The notes: generated from the sequence alone by a model not told the origin. Shown: positions 1-8,143, counted from the stretch's first letter. The stretch: 64,000 nt of DNA from Pseudomonas shahriarae (GCF_014268455.2 NZ_CP077085.1:496001-560000), one strand, 5' to 3'. A program made the numbers and translations.

Positions 1-216
1 CATTGCCACCCCGAAAATCAGCCCGTAGGCCACCAACCACTTCATGGCAATGGCCGGGCGCCGCACAAAAAACACCCACGGCAACGCCGCCAACGTAAAG
101 CGCAGCGCAGTCAGCAACAGCGGATCAACCCCCGCCAGCCCCAACTTGGTAATCGGAAAATTCAGCCCCCAGACAGCCGTCACCAACACGGCCAGGGCCA
201 GATGCTTCTTTTGCAT
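1..216 (-). CDS. EamA/DMT-family transporter, N-terminal part (runs off window)
   Basis: Only the first 72 codons lie in the window, read leftwards from the ATG at 216. The translation starts MQKKHLALAVLVTAVWGLNF and continues with a second hydrophobic segment, a charged RRPAIAMK stretch and the start of a third. The AVWGLNFPITKLG pattern is the usual first helix of EamA (drug/metabolite superfamily) inner-membrane permeases, which often export amino acids or metabolites. It is transcribed away from the AraC-type regulator at 336, a common arrangement for an exporter and its regulator. The substrate cannot be inferred. Confidence 0.75.
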   Translation of the reverse strand, partial: MQKKHLALAVLVTAVWGLNFPITKLGLAGVDPLLLTALRFTLAALPWVFFVRRPAIAMKWLVAYGLIFGVAM

Positions 217-335
217 GGTGTTCTGATTCCACAAAGCAGCGCCGGCACCTGTGTGCGCCAGCCAAGGCGCAACTATGCGCAATAGGCGCGATGGCTCGCT
301 TGCACTATCAGGTCATAAATCATTAAATTCGGGCC

Positions 336-1133
336 ATGCGCCAAACTGACATCGACCCCTACGAAAACACCCCCCGCGACGCCGTGGTCACCGCCAACGA
401 CTATGCCGATGGCCAGCACTTTGCGGTGCATACCCATCGCCGCGGGCAATTCGCCTACGCCGCCTGCGGCGTGATCACCGTCTTCACCCAACAGGGCAAC
501 TGGGTGGTGCCACCCCACCGCGCCATCTGGGTCCCGGCGGGCGTGCCCCACGAAATGAGCATGAGCGGCCCGGTGACCATGCTCAACACCTACATCCGCC
601 CCCATGCCGCAACCCGCCTGAACCTGCCCGTGCAGTGCCAGGTATTCGGCGTATCGACGCTGCTGCGCGAACTGCTGACCCGCGCCATCGACATACCGGC
701 GCTGTACGAAAAGGACCATCTGCACGGCCGTCTGATGACCCTGCTGCTCGACGAAATAGCCGACATGCGCCCCCTGTCACTCAACGCCCCACTCCCCAAC
801 GACCCCCGGCTGGCCCCCATCTGCCGCCACCTGCTGGAACAGCCATCACTGGAAACCAGCATCGACGACATGACCCAGCGCCTCGGCATGAGCCGCCGCA
901 CCTTCACCCGCTTGTTTCGCCAGCAGACGGGCATCAGCTTTGTGGAATGGCGCCAGCAAGCCTGCCTGTTGGCGGCGGTGGTCAGGTTGGGGAACGGGGA
1001 GTCGGTGACGCGGGTGGCGATTGATTTGGGGTATAGCAGCTCGAGTGCGTTTACGAGTGTTTTCAGGCGGGTGTTGGGGGAGGTGCCTAGTCGGTACTTT
1101 GCGAAGAGTTCGGTTGCTTGGGCTCAGGCCTAA
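336..1133 (+). CDS. AraC/XylS-family transcriptional regulator with cupin sensor domain
   Basis: This is a 265-residue cytoplasmic regulator. The first ~100 residues form an AraC-type cupin sensor (HTHRRGQFAY, then IWVPAGVPHEM); the last ~100 carry two helix-turn-helix units. The second ends in the family signature DLGYSSSSAFTSVFRRVLGEVPSRY. Length is normal for the cupin-plus-HTH subgroup. It is divergent from the EamA transporter, with about 120 bp between the starts, so it probably controls that gene. The ligand is unknown. The coding sequence is GC-rich and looks like backbone. Confidence 0.88.
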   Translation: MRQTDIDPYENTPRDAVVTANDYADGQHFAVHTHRRGQFAYAACGVITVFTQQGNWVVPPHRAIWVPAGVPHEMSMSGPVTMLNTYIRPHAATRLNLPVQCQVFGVSTLLRELLTRAIDIPALYEKDHLHGRLMTLLLDEIADMRPLSLNAPLPNDPRLAPICRHLLEQPSLETSIDDMTQRLGMSRRTFTRLFRQQTGISFVEWRQQACLLAAVVRLGNGESVTRVAIDLGYSSSSAFTSVFRRVLGEVPSRYFAKSSVAWAQA

Positions 1134-1176
1134 TGAGCATTTAGGCGCCCGACGCACAGCATCGGGCGCGAACGGC

Positions 1177-1467
1177 TTACTGCGGCTCAGGCCCCTCGGG
1201 CTGCATGGCCAGGAGCACATCGTCGAGGATCGCTTTACCCATTTCGCCCAGGTAGTGCGAAGAAAACGCATACTTTTCCCCGTCTACATCCATGGCGGCA
1301 TCGAGCGAGAGAACATTGGCGTAGTAGAGCAGGTGGGAGGCGTGTTCAAGGGCTTCCTGGAAGGGAATGCCGGCATTGACGCGGAAGACCTTCATATCGT
1401 GTTTGCTTTCGCCACAGTCTGCGAAGGTTACGGCACCGAGGGTGGTTGCTGGGGGGGAAGTGTTCAT
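1177..1467 (-). CDS. DUF3077-family small protein
   Basis: This 96-residue protein has no signal peptide or membrane segment. The ATG at 1467 is chosen because GGAGG lies six bases upstream; the frame opens ten codons earlier without a ribosome site. The core (IPFQEALEHASHLLYYA to LDDVL) matches the helical pattern of Pseudomonas DUF3077 proteins, and resembles the DUF6124 protein at 59804-60112 (LSFEDALLYTASLLDSA). Function is unknown. Upstream lies an unusual structured element (1583-1799) that recurs upstream of the second gene. The family assignment is from memory of the pattern. Confidence 0.7.
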   Translation of the reverse strand: MNTSPPATTLGAVTFADCGESKHDMKVFRVNAGIPFQEALEHASHLLYYANVLSLDAAMDVDGEKYAFSSHYLGEMGKAILDDVLLAMQPEGPEPQ

Positions 1468-1582
1468 TGCTGGCCTCCGGATAGTGGAAGTCGGCAAATG
1501 CTACCCAAGGAGCGAATGGTTTCAGGCGGTATTTCGTACGGCATAGCTAACTCCCTTTGCATGAACAAAAAGAGCTGCCCCA

Positions 1583-1799
1583 GACGTTTCCAGGCGAAAG
1601 GTGGCAGCTGTACGCGGGCTGGAAACCGAGGCAAAAGGAACCCGGCAGGCACAAGGCCTCCCACGTACAGCCGCCAAAAAGCACAAACAACAGGCATAAA
1701 AAAAGCGCCTGCTGAGTGATTGACGACGCTGTAGCGTCCTTAAGCATCGGGTTTCCAGGCCCGGTCACTGATGAGCAGCGACGGGGAGGAGGTTAGCGC
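1583..1799 (-). ncRNA. Structured leader of the DUF3077-type gene (copy A)
   Basis: Sense is taken as the minus strand, the same as the gene. On the plus strand the order is: cassette gtttccaggc (1586-1595); stem arm 1600-1614; inverted cassette ggctggaaac (about 1617-1626, nine of ten complementary); a small aggc/gcct hairpin; the returning arm cgtacagccgcc (1664-1675); an identical second cassette gtttccaggc (1751-1760); and the hairpin tcactgatgagcagcga (1765-1781). The same arrangement with a different cassette is found at 60146-60325. The inverted cassette could pair with either direct copy. Whether it is RNA or a DNA-protein site is not settled by sequence. Confidence 0.55.
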
Positions 1800-1885
1800 G
1801 ATGGCTTATGGGCTGCAACTTGCAGGGTGTGGGATTTTTCTGGTGGAGCAGTTCTCCGGAATCTCGGCGGTTCTGAAACCCAATT

Positions 1886-1955
1886 CCCAGAAACAACGAA
1901 GCCCCCACATTTCTGTGGAGGCTTCGTTTTGTATGGTGCGGCACCAAGAGTCGAA
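1886..1955. repeat. attL: left direct repeat of the tRNA-Thr island
   Basis: This copy matches 8096-8165 almost base for base: 41 bp (1899-1939) are identical. It differs by one substitution in the leading part, one missing C in the tRNA acceptor part (gtgcggcac instead of gtgccggcac) and one A/G change. It contains a copy of the tRNA-Thr terminator hairpin and the last ~20 bases of the tRNA, but no functional tRNA. It is the distal end formed when an element integrated into the tRNA 3' end. Confidence 0.8.
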
Positions 1956-2240
1956 AAGCATCATAACTATATGTAAATAAACAACTTTATGTTCAGATTT
2001 ATTTTTTATCCCCAAGGCTATCCTTATTGTTGGCCCCGTTCTATTGGAGTGTTTACTTGCCCCAGTCTATGGTTGAATTCGCAATCTTGGAGCGAGAGCA
2101 TTGTGACCACTCTTTCGAAATCCAGTAGCCTAAAATTGAAAGGAACGAATTAATCCTTAAGCCTCAGTGTGAGGCCACTTTGCCTCGTTTTTGAGTGAAG
2201 CAGCCTAGATGAGTTTTTTTAAAAAAAGCCGCCACCCCCC
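1956..2240. other. Left end of island, no gene seen
   Basis: This AT-rich stretch lies between the left repeat and the retron promoter. I see no convincing reading frame. A short hairpin gcctcagtgtgaggc occurs at about 2160-2174. Nothing else could be assigned. Confidence 0.5.
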
Positions 2241-2268
2241 TTGACTGCTGGCACTTCGCCCCTAGAAT
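2241..2268 (+). promoter_or_regulatory. Predicted sigma-70 promoter of the retron
   Basis: TTGACT (2241-2246) and TAGAAT (2263-2268) are separated by 16 bases, a near-consensus -35/-10 pair. The start site would fall near 2275, inside the a1 repeat, so the transcript would begin with the msr as in other retrons and continue through effector and reverse transcriptase. This was identified by eye only. Confidence 0.5.
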
Positions 2269-2440
2269 GGAGGTCTCTTTACGTGCTTTGGGGCTTCGTG
2301 CTCTAGTCGGGTGTATAGCCAGACTCTAATTTATTGATCGGCTTTAGTTGCGACGAAGTCCCGCGTGGGCCTCAGTCGTCGTTCCTCCTCCTAAAGCCCA
2401 CGCGGGACTTCGTCGCTATATCTTTGGTAAAGAGCCCTCC
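2269..2440 (+). ncRNA. Retron msr-msd non-coding RNA
   Basis: The element has retron architecture. Terminal inverted repeats a1 (2269-2282, ggaggtctctttac) and a2 (2427-2440, gtaaagagccctcc) pair over 14 bases with one mismatch. After a1 come short msr stem-loops, such as agtc/gact at about 2304-2324. The msd is a perfect 21-bp hairpin with arms 2350-2370 and 2396-2416 and a 25-base loop. It lies directly upstream of the effector and reverse transcriptase. The reverse transcriptase would prime from the 2' OH of a branching G near the end of a1 and copy the msd into hybrid RNA-DNA. Exact msr/msd limits are inferred. Confidence 0.82.
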
Positions 2441-2498
2441 CTCTATTCTCTCAGGCCATTAGGGTGGCGGTGACATGAGATAAGAAACACGCATTTGA

Positions 2499-3503
2499 GT
2501 GATAACAGTGAAGTTCGATGATAAAAGGGAAGAACATCTCGCTCAGATCACGCTCGAAACCTCTCGAATTGTGCATGATCAACCGATCCTATTTCTTTGC
2601 GGCGGAAAGGTTGATGTCCAGCTTGTTGAGCCCGAGTCGGTACGCGGGGCTCTTGTCGAGCATCTAAATAAAACACGTTGTGACCTCGCAGAAAGCATAA
2701 CTCTCGCTGAGGAATTTAAGGACTGGATACATGACTCCATATATCGTGATCTATTGGTCTTTGAAAGTGATATAGCCCACATATCATCCCTTATAGTCAT
2801 AATATTGGAGAGTGCTGGAGCGCTTACTGAGCTAGGGTTATTTGTAAGAAATAGAGCTCTGCGAAATAAGATTCTAGTTTTTGTGAACGAAAAACACTAT
2901 GAGGAAAATTCGTTTATTAAGCTTGGCCCTCTTCGGCATTTACAAGATATTAAAGAGTCAAGTGTGTGCGCGTACCCATGGGAAAAAATTGAAAACACTG
3001 AAAAAGTAGATATGAAAGGATCCCTTAAGGATTCTTTGGCTGAAATGCGAAGCGATATTTTAGCCATCGTCTCAGATCAAGATAAGTCAGAACTTTTCAA
3101 TAAAGATAACGAGGGGCACGTTAGCTTTGTAATATATGAAATTGTAAAAACTTTTCAAGCATTAAAAATTACAGAGATTGAAAGTTTTCTTGGTAAGTTG
3201 GGGCTTGCTATCGGAAGAGAAAAGACGAAGCGGCTTATATTTCTACTTACAAAGTTCAAGCTCATAGGCATGGCTAAGCGCGGACATGCAGAGTATTACT
3301 ATGCCACTAAAGACATTGCGAAGGTTAATTTCGCTGGGAAATTTGAGCCAACAGCGGCAAAGCTTTCTGCAATGAGATTCTATTTAACTAATGATAGTGA
3401 GTCTAAAAGGCTTCAAGTGATAAAGGCTGTGTGCTTACCGCCTTCATCAACGCCACCTCCGCCAGTTGTAGCAGCACTACCTGAAGTTGGAGCGGCAGTA
3501 TGA
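2499..3503 (+). CDS. Retron type II-A effector, nucleoside deoxyribosyltransferase-like (RcaT/STM3845-like)
   Basis: This 334-residue protein starts at GTG 2499, the first possible start because TGA directly precedes it. The N-terminal half resembles the NDT-like domain of retron St85/Ec86 effectors. QPILFLCGG (28-36) opens the fold, and ILESAGALTELG (102-113) supplies the acidic residues expected at the active site. A winged-helix-like region follows (about 215-275, ITEIESFLGKLG). The last 20 residues are proline/alanine-rich. In known retrons of this kind the msDNA-RT complex holds the effector inactive until phage triggers it; its toxicity then blocks growth. The stop overlaps the reverse transcriptase start (ATGA), indicating translational coupling. 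It is AT-rich and looks acquired. Confidence 0.82.
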   Translation: MITVKFDDKREEHLAQITLETSRIVHDQPILFLCGGKVDVQLVEPESVRGALVEHLNKTRCDLAESITLAEEFKDWIHDSIYRDLLVFESDIAHISSLIVIILESAGALTELGLFVRNRALRNKILVFVNEKHYEENSFIKLGPLRHLQDIKESSVCAYPWEKIENTEKVDMKGSLKDSLAEMRSDILAIVSDQDKSELFNKDNEGHVSFVIYEIVKTFQALKITEIESFLGKLGLAIGREKTKRLIFLLTKFKLIGMAKRGHAEYYYATKDIAKVNFAGKFEPTAAKLSAMRFYLTNDSESKRLQVIKAVCLPPSSTPPPPVVAALPEVGAAV

Positions 3504-4477
3504 GTATTCTTGAATCACTTTCGCAAAAATTTATGATTAGCGCTAATGAATTGCGCTCCTTTATAAAAACTGCTCCGTACAGGTACAAGGTTTATCCCAT
3601 ACCTAAGAGGAGCGGAAAAGGCTTTCGGTTAATTGCTCAGCCGAGTGATGTGTTAAAAATGATGCAGCGGATGGTACTTGAAGAGTTCTTGTCCGAATTG
3701 CCTGTTCATTCATGCGCAGCAGCCTACAGAGAAGGGTTGAGCATTAAGGATAATGCAGAGGCTCATGCAAAGAATCAATATTTACTTAAAATGGATTTTT
3801 CAGATTTTTTTCCTTCGATGGCACCAGCGGACCTTATAAATCATATAGTGAAACATAAGGGAGCTATAACGTCTGAAGACGCATACATGGTCCGAAAATT
3901 ATTTTTTTGGGCCAGAAAGCAGGATCCTACATATAGATTAAGTATTGGCGCTCCATCTTCTCCTTTTATATCTAACACTCTTATGTATAGTTTTGATTGT
4001 GTGCTCCAAGATTATTGCGAAAAAATAGGAGTTACCTACACTCGATATGCAGACGATATCACCCTTACCACAAACGTGAAGGGTTTGCTTCTAAATATGC
4101 CAAACTACGTTAGAAGCATCTGCAAGGAAATCGCTTATCCGACCCTTAAGGTGAATGAACAAAAAACTGTATTCTCTTCTAAAAAAAGTAATCGTCATGT
4201 TACTGGCCTAGTTATAAATAATGAAAACCAAATTTCTTTAGGAAGAGAGCGTAAGCGATATATACGATCCTTGATCCACAAGAGCTCCCTAGGAGGTCTG
4301 ACAGATGAAGAAATGCATAACTTGAAGGGGTTGCTGGCATTTGCAAAATATATTGAGCCTACATTCTACAAGTCCGTACTTGACAAGTATGGTCTGCCGG
4401 CTTTGTACTTGATCGAAACCTTTCAATCTAATCCAAAAGTCATTGAGTCTCTGGAAATAAAGAGGCAGTTCCCGTAA
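3500..4477 (+). CDS. Retron reverse transcriptase
   Basis: This 325-residue enzyme makes msDNA from the RNA at 2269-2440. Retron hallmarks are in order: NAEAH (85-89, the NAxxH motif between RT motifs), DFSDFF (99-104, first catalytic Asp), SIGAPSSPFISN (148-159), YADD (183-186, catalytic pair) and VTG (234-236, the retron motif used for template RNA recognition). Length is standard for retron RTs, with no maturase or endonuclease domain. It is the last gene of the retron cassette, overlapping the effector by four bases. Composition is AT-rich like its partner. With all motifs intact it should be active. Confidence 0.93.
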   Translation: MSILESLSQKFMISANELRSFIKTAPYRYKVYPIPKRSGKGFRLIAQPSDVLKMMQRMVLEEFLSELPVHSCAAAYREGLSIKDNAEAHAKNQYLLKMDFSDFFPSMAPADLINHIVKHKGAITSEDAYMVRKLFFWARKQDPTYRLSIGAPSSPFISNTLMYSFDCVLQDYCEKIGVTYTRYADDITLTTNVKGLLLNMPNYVRSICKEIAYPTLKVNEQKTVFSSKKSNRHVTGLVINNENQISLGRERKRYIRSLIHKSSLGGLTDEEMHNLKGLLAFAKYIEPTFYKSVLDKYGLPALYLIETFQSNPKVIESLEIKRQFP

Positions 4478-5035
4478 GTGACGTTTTTAAGTAATATCCG
4501 CCGGTGATCAATTTTCGGGGGGAGGTAAAGCCATAATCAAACGCCTCTTGAAGCACCTTCACTAGGTCGTCCCGCCAAGAATGTTGAGTGTTATCAAGGA
4601 TCAAGGCCCCTGCGGCCTTTGAGGGTTGTCCACTAACACGGGACTTACGGCTTCTTACGGCCAAGAGCTAGAGTTGGCTTGAGCAAGGCGCAGGTCGACA
4701 GGTCGCGCCGCCACTGATAGCGAAGGCTCCCCCTTGGTTCGTGCGACATTGGCTGTATTGGCAGTGAGCAGGTCGTGACCGGGTTTCATGCCTAACTGCA
4801 CTCCCAAGGCAATTGCCTTGGAAGGGTTAAATCCTCGTGACGGCATACGCTGCATCGAATACATCTAGCTAATTCCGCATTAAGAGCGGGCGGCGTCCAC
4901 CTTGATACATACGCCATCGCCTCAAACTTTTGTTTCCATAAACTGATTGTACGCGTGTGCACTAAGTCAAAGCCTGTAATCTGTCAAGCCTTTAAACTCG
5001 CGGAATACACCTACCTAGCTGCTCGTGAAAACTAA
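4478..5035. other. Intergenic block with possible eroded gene remnant
   Basis: This stretch is visibly richer in GC than the genes on either side. On the minus strand two overlapping short open frames (74 codons ending at 4440, and 69 codons at 4655-4864) have protein-like composition, for example FNPSKAIALGVQLGMK and ILDNTQHSWRDDLVKVL. They may be pieces of one decayed gene. I recognise no family, and neither has a clear ribosome site. From about 4865 to 5035 I see nothing. Confidence 0.3.
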
Positions 5036-7396
5036 TTAAATGTCTCTTATACTTTCAAGAAGTGCAGAATATTGATCGGGATCTTTTTGCTGAATTGTTT
5101 CCAGTACAAATTTCGCTAACTTTGGAATCTCGGGGACTTCCATAGGCCTCATGCTTCTATCAAAAATCTCCTCCAGATGAGAAAGCTCATTGTTGATTCT
5201 GTTGGTTAAATCTGTATGTAAGTCATTGCCGCCGAAGAAGAGTAATAGTTTTTCGTCATTTGACTTATTGTTCGGGTATTTATAGAAAAGGTAAGCTTCA
5301 AGAAATTTTCTCAGGTTGTTTCCGAAGTTGTAGAAGGCATCGTGATCTTCCAATTCAGCATCTGGGTTGGCGCATTTGTGAATTTGGCTGAAGAGGTAGT
5401 TGAACTCAGTCACAAACCTTTTGAGATAGCGTGGCATCAGTTTTATTTTGCTGGATCCGGCGCCTCTCTCAATGGTAAAAAATTCGTTATCATTTTTTGG
5501 TTTAGAGATTCTCTTGAGGTACTTCAAAAAATCTAAATTGTGAGTGGATATAAATAGTTGGTTGTATCTATAGGTGGTGACAGATGTTGTCGGTTCTTTT
5601 ATCGGTTTGGCTATAGTATTTTCTATCAAGCTAAAGATGAAATAAATATGATTGCTATCAAGACTGGAGATCGGGTCGTCTATCCAAATGATTAATTCTT
5701 TGCCTACGGTGTTTGTGTCTTGAAGCTTTGCAATGAAATAGCAGAATGCAACTAGGCTGCATTCCCCTTCGCTCAAGTTATACGCTAGCTCCCCATTTCT
5801 TGTAATGCTAAAAGTTATAACCTTGGAGTCATTATTTTCTGTGGCGTTCAACTGTAAAGCTTCATGCCCAAAATGATTTTTCAGGTAGTGGTTTACAAGA
5901 TTAGCACCTTTGTGCTCGTCTTGAAGTTGGTTGTGAAGTTCTGAAATTTTCCCCAAAGTCTCTGCGGATTTTTCATTGAGGTTTTCAATGGCGATCTTTA
6001 ATTGACGCAATTCACCTGAGAGGCGATCGATTTCATGAGACTTATTGCTGTAGTCGATATCCCTAGTGAAAGTGGCCACCTCTGAAAGCCTTAGTATTCG
6101 TCTTGCTTGATCTTGGTCACTGGATAATGATGATGTCTTGAAATTATGGGCTTTTACGACGCCCTTTATTTCTTGAATGGTTGCGGAGATTTTGTAATCC
6201 TGGCGTATATCGGGAAGGCATCGATTCTTGTAGATGTCGCTTTTTCTTGACTCTAGCTCGGTAATTAGGATTTCAAGAGCTTTAATGTATTGCTTTACTT
6301 CTTCAGTAAGTCGGGATTTGATATCTCGGAACTTCTCTTGTAGGGATGAATAGAAGCCTGCATCGTTAGGCAAAGAAAATTCTCTAGCTCTTTTTTGCTC
6401 ATCACGAATGCTGACTATTAAGTTGTCTATTAAATCCCTTAGGTTCTCGGAGTCTTTGTTAAAGTGGCCATTTAGTTTTTCCCACACTTGGGCAGTAAGA
6501 TTGTTTCCGCAGAAATGACAGCTTTCCTTATGCTTATGATGAGCCAGTCCATTCCTAACCCATTCTTCAAGGAGAGGGTCTTCAAGAAGCTCTTGAGTGA
6601 TATGCGTTGGGTTAATCGTCCTTCTCAGCAGATCTGCAGCAGCGTTTCTGTAGATAGGTAGTTTGTTATCAATGCTAAGCTGGAAATCAATTATGCCCTT
6701 TGATTCCTCTGTCAGGCTCAGAGTGAGTTCGCTTTTTTGTTCTGCGCTCAATATTGAAGCTTTATCGATTCCAATAGTTGCAATATCAGACTTTATTGTT
6801 CCAATGTTGTAATTAATATTTCGATAGATGGGGTTTTGCTTTATGTCTGTGTTTGCCTTTTCACGGAGCTTGTCATCCAGTTCACGTTTCTTTCGTTGTA
6901 CTTTGTCCTCAAGCTCTCTGTGCTCGGATGCTTTGCAGAACGAATCCCAGTGTAGACCCATTTTTTCTTTTATTGAACCCAACATCTTTTCGTTTTTTGC
7001 TATTTCATTTTCAATCTCAATATTCTTCTCGCCGAGAATTGTAAACGGCTTGATACTCCCGTCTGGATTTGAAAGCCATTTTAAGTTTTCATCTAAAAAG
7101 TCTTTATTGTAAACCCTGACTGTATACGGGCACGCTGAGAGGTTCTTGTCACTTAGCGATCCCCCATTCGTATGCGAAAATTCATATGAGGAATTTAAAT
7201 ATTTTGGGTGTTTCACGCCTGTTTCGAGGCTTCGAATTATTCGAGAAAGACTTGTCTTTCCTGAGTAATTTCTTCCGTAAATTATGTTTAATTTTTTGAG
7301 GCTTACAATGTTGTTTCCTTTGTCTCTAATGCTTGTATCCCAGTCCCATTCCTTGAATACAGCAAAGTTTTTGATGTGACGAAATTTTGTTAGCAT
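5036..7396 (-). CDS. RloC-like ATPase with zinc hook; candidate wobble-nucleotide-excising tRNA nuclease
   Basis: This 786-residue protein has an ABC/SMC-type ATPase head split by a long coiled coil. Walker A is GRNYSGKT (41-48), signature LSEGE (541-545), Walker B LIIWIDDPISSLD (568-580) and H-loop STHN (617-620). Charged coiled-coil segments (about 125-185, 320-390 and 455-495) flank a CHFC zinc-hook motif (293-296), a Rad50-like feature that separates RloC from the shorter PrrC. The C-terminal ~130 residues follow the anticodon-nuclease layout, with R696-x3-E700 and H740 (or H727) as a possible Arg/Glu/His triad. RloC cuts tRNA anticodons when triggered by DNA damage or phage, killing the host cell. 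It is a single gene, AT-rich, convergent with the retron. An uncharacterised AAA_13 defence ATPase is the alternative. Confidence 0.68.
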   Translation of the reverse strand: MLTKFRHIKNFAVFKEWDWDTSIRDKGNNIVSLKKLNIIYGRNYSGKTSLSRIIRSLETGVKHPKYLNSSYEFSHTNGGSLSDKNLSACPYTVRVYNKDFLDENLKWLSNPDGSIKPFTILGEKNIEIENEIAKNEKMLGSIKEKMGLHWDSFCKASEHRELEDKVQRKKRELDDKLREKANTDIKQNPIYRNINYNIGTIKSDIATIGIDKASILSAEQKSELTLSLTEESKGIIDFQLSIDNKLPIYRNAAADLLRRTINPTHITQELLEDPLLEEWVRNGLAHHKHKESCHFCGNNLTAQVWEKLNGHFNKDSENLRDLIDNLIVSIRDEQKRAREFSLPNDAGFYSSLQEKFRDIKSRLTEEVKQYIKALEILITELESRKSDIYKNRCLPDIRQDYKISATIQEIKGVVKAHNFKTSSLSSDQDQARRILRLSEVATFTRDIDYSNKSHEIDRLSGELRQLKIAIENLNEKSAETLGKISELHNQLQDEHKGANLVNHYLKNHFGHEALQLNATENNDSKVITFSITRNGELAYNLSEGECSLVAFCYFIAKLQDTNTVGKELIIWIDDPISSLDSNHIYFIFSLIENTIAKPIKEPTTSVTTYRYNQLFISTHNLDFLKYLKRISKPKNDNEFFTIERGAGSSKIKLMPRYLKRFVTEFNYLFSQIHKCANPDAELEDHDAFYNFGNNLRKFLEAYLFYKYPNNKSNDEKLLLFFGGNDLHTDLTNRINNELSHLEEIFDRSMRPMEVPEIPKLAKFVLETIQQKDPDQYSALLESIRDI

Positions 7397-7680
7397 CTCT
7401 CAGTCCGTGTCGATAAACAGCTGCTATAGATCGGTTGGGTAAAAGGATTCACCAAGAGGACAGTAACTCGAGAAAAAGGTCCATAGGGTCCAATGTGCAT
7501 AATGCCGCAATTCCTGTGTATGCCGTGCTTGGTTGCACGAGATACGCTACTTTGTAGCGAGCTTTGTCTGTCGTGGCAAGATGCCGATCGGTGGCCGATT
7601 CTTTGGATAAAGATTGGCCTGAATTAGCCTCATAATTTCGGCTTAATGTGTCCTGCGTGTGACGTGCTCAGGTTGGAAGG
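7397..7680. other. Gap upstream of the RloC-like gene, nothing assigned
   Basis: About 280 bases separate the ATPase start from the integrase remnant. The promoter of the ATPase gene must lie here, but I see no clear -35/-10 pair. No other frame is convincing. Confidence 0.4.
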
Positions 7681-7968
7681 CTAAGTCTTTGAGTAGCATC
7701 TGAGATACCAAGACCTGCTAGTGCGCTGACCGATTAGGCGTATGGTCAAAAGGTAGTAACAGCGTGTCGATTGGGACCGCGCTTCAAGGCAATGGCTCAA
7801 AAACCAAATCAGATGTTTTTGTTGCCACTCCCAAGGATTATCTCGACCCCAGCATTTAGAAATGGCTGCCTGAATAGCCTTGGCTTGGCGTATGTGACGT
7901 TCACGAGTGGCATTTGCACCCTTCAGCACCCTGGCTAATAACAGCTCCATATTAAATGGCTTCCTCAT
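7681..7968 (-). pseudogene. Truncated tyrosine-type integrase (N-terminal DNA-binding domain only)
   Basis: Starting from the ATG at 7968, 95 codons remain. The stretch RERHIRQAKAIQAAISKCW followed by NPWEWQQKHLIWFL and SQSTRCYYLLTIRLI matches the SAM-like arm-binding domain found at the start of ICE and phage integrases of the Integrase_1 type. The catalytic R-H-R-Y domain that should follow is absent. The frame is open upstream to 8118, but that part overlaps the att repeat and is not protein-like. Position beside the tRNA is where an island integrase is expected. It cannot be functional alone. Confidence 0.55.
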
Positions 7969-8095
7969 GCTCGGAAAAGAGGACGGATTTATTTTCACCC
8001 GTAATATGCAGGCAGTGAGTACGTCGGGTGGTAAGTAGCCAGGTGAGGGCTTACGCGGCAGAGTGGAAAACACGGGTACGCTCAAACCCCCAAAC

Positions 8096-8143
8096 CCCAG
8101 AAACAACAAAGCCCCCACATTTCTGTGGAGGCTTCGTTTTGTA

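Noticed and set aside
2350..2416. Perfect inverted repeat considered as a terminator or a CRISPR-like unit
   Set aside because: There is no T-run after it, it is a single copy, and a1/a2 repeats plus the downstream retron genes identify it as the msd hairpin.
7969..8118. Upstream part of the frame leading into the integrase remnant
   Set aside because: It runs into the att repeat and tRNA terminator and reads as non-protein-like sequence; the ATG at 7968 begins the domain-like part.
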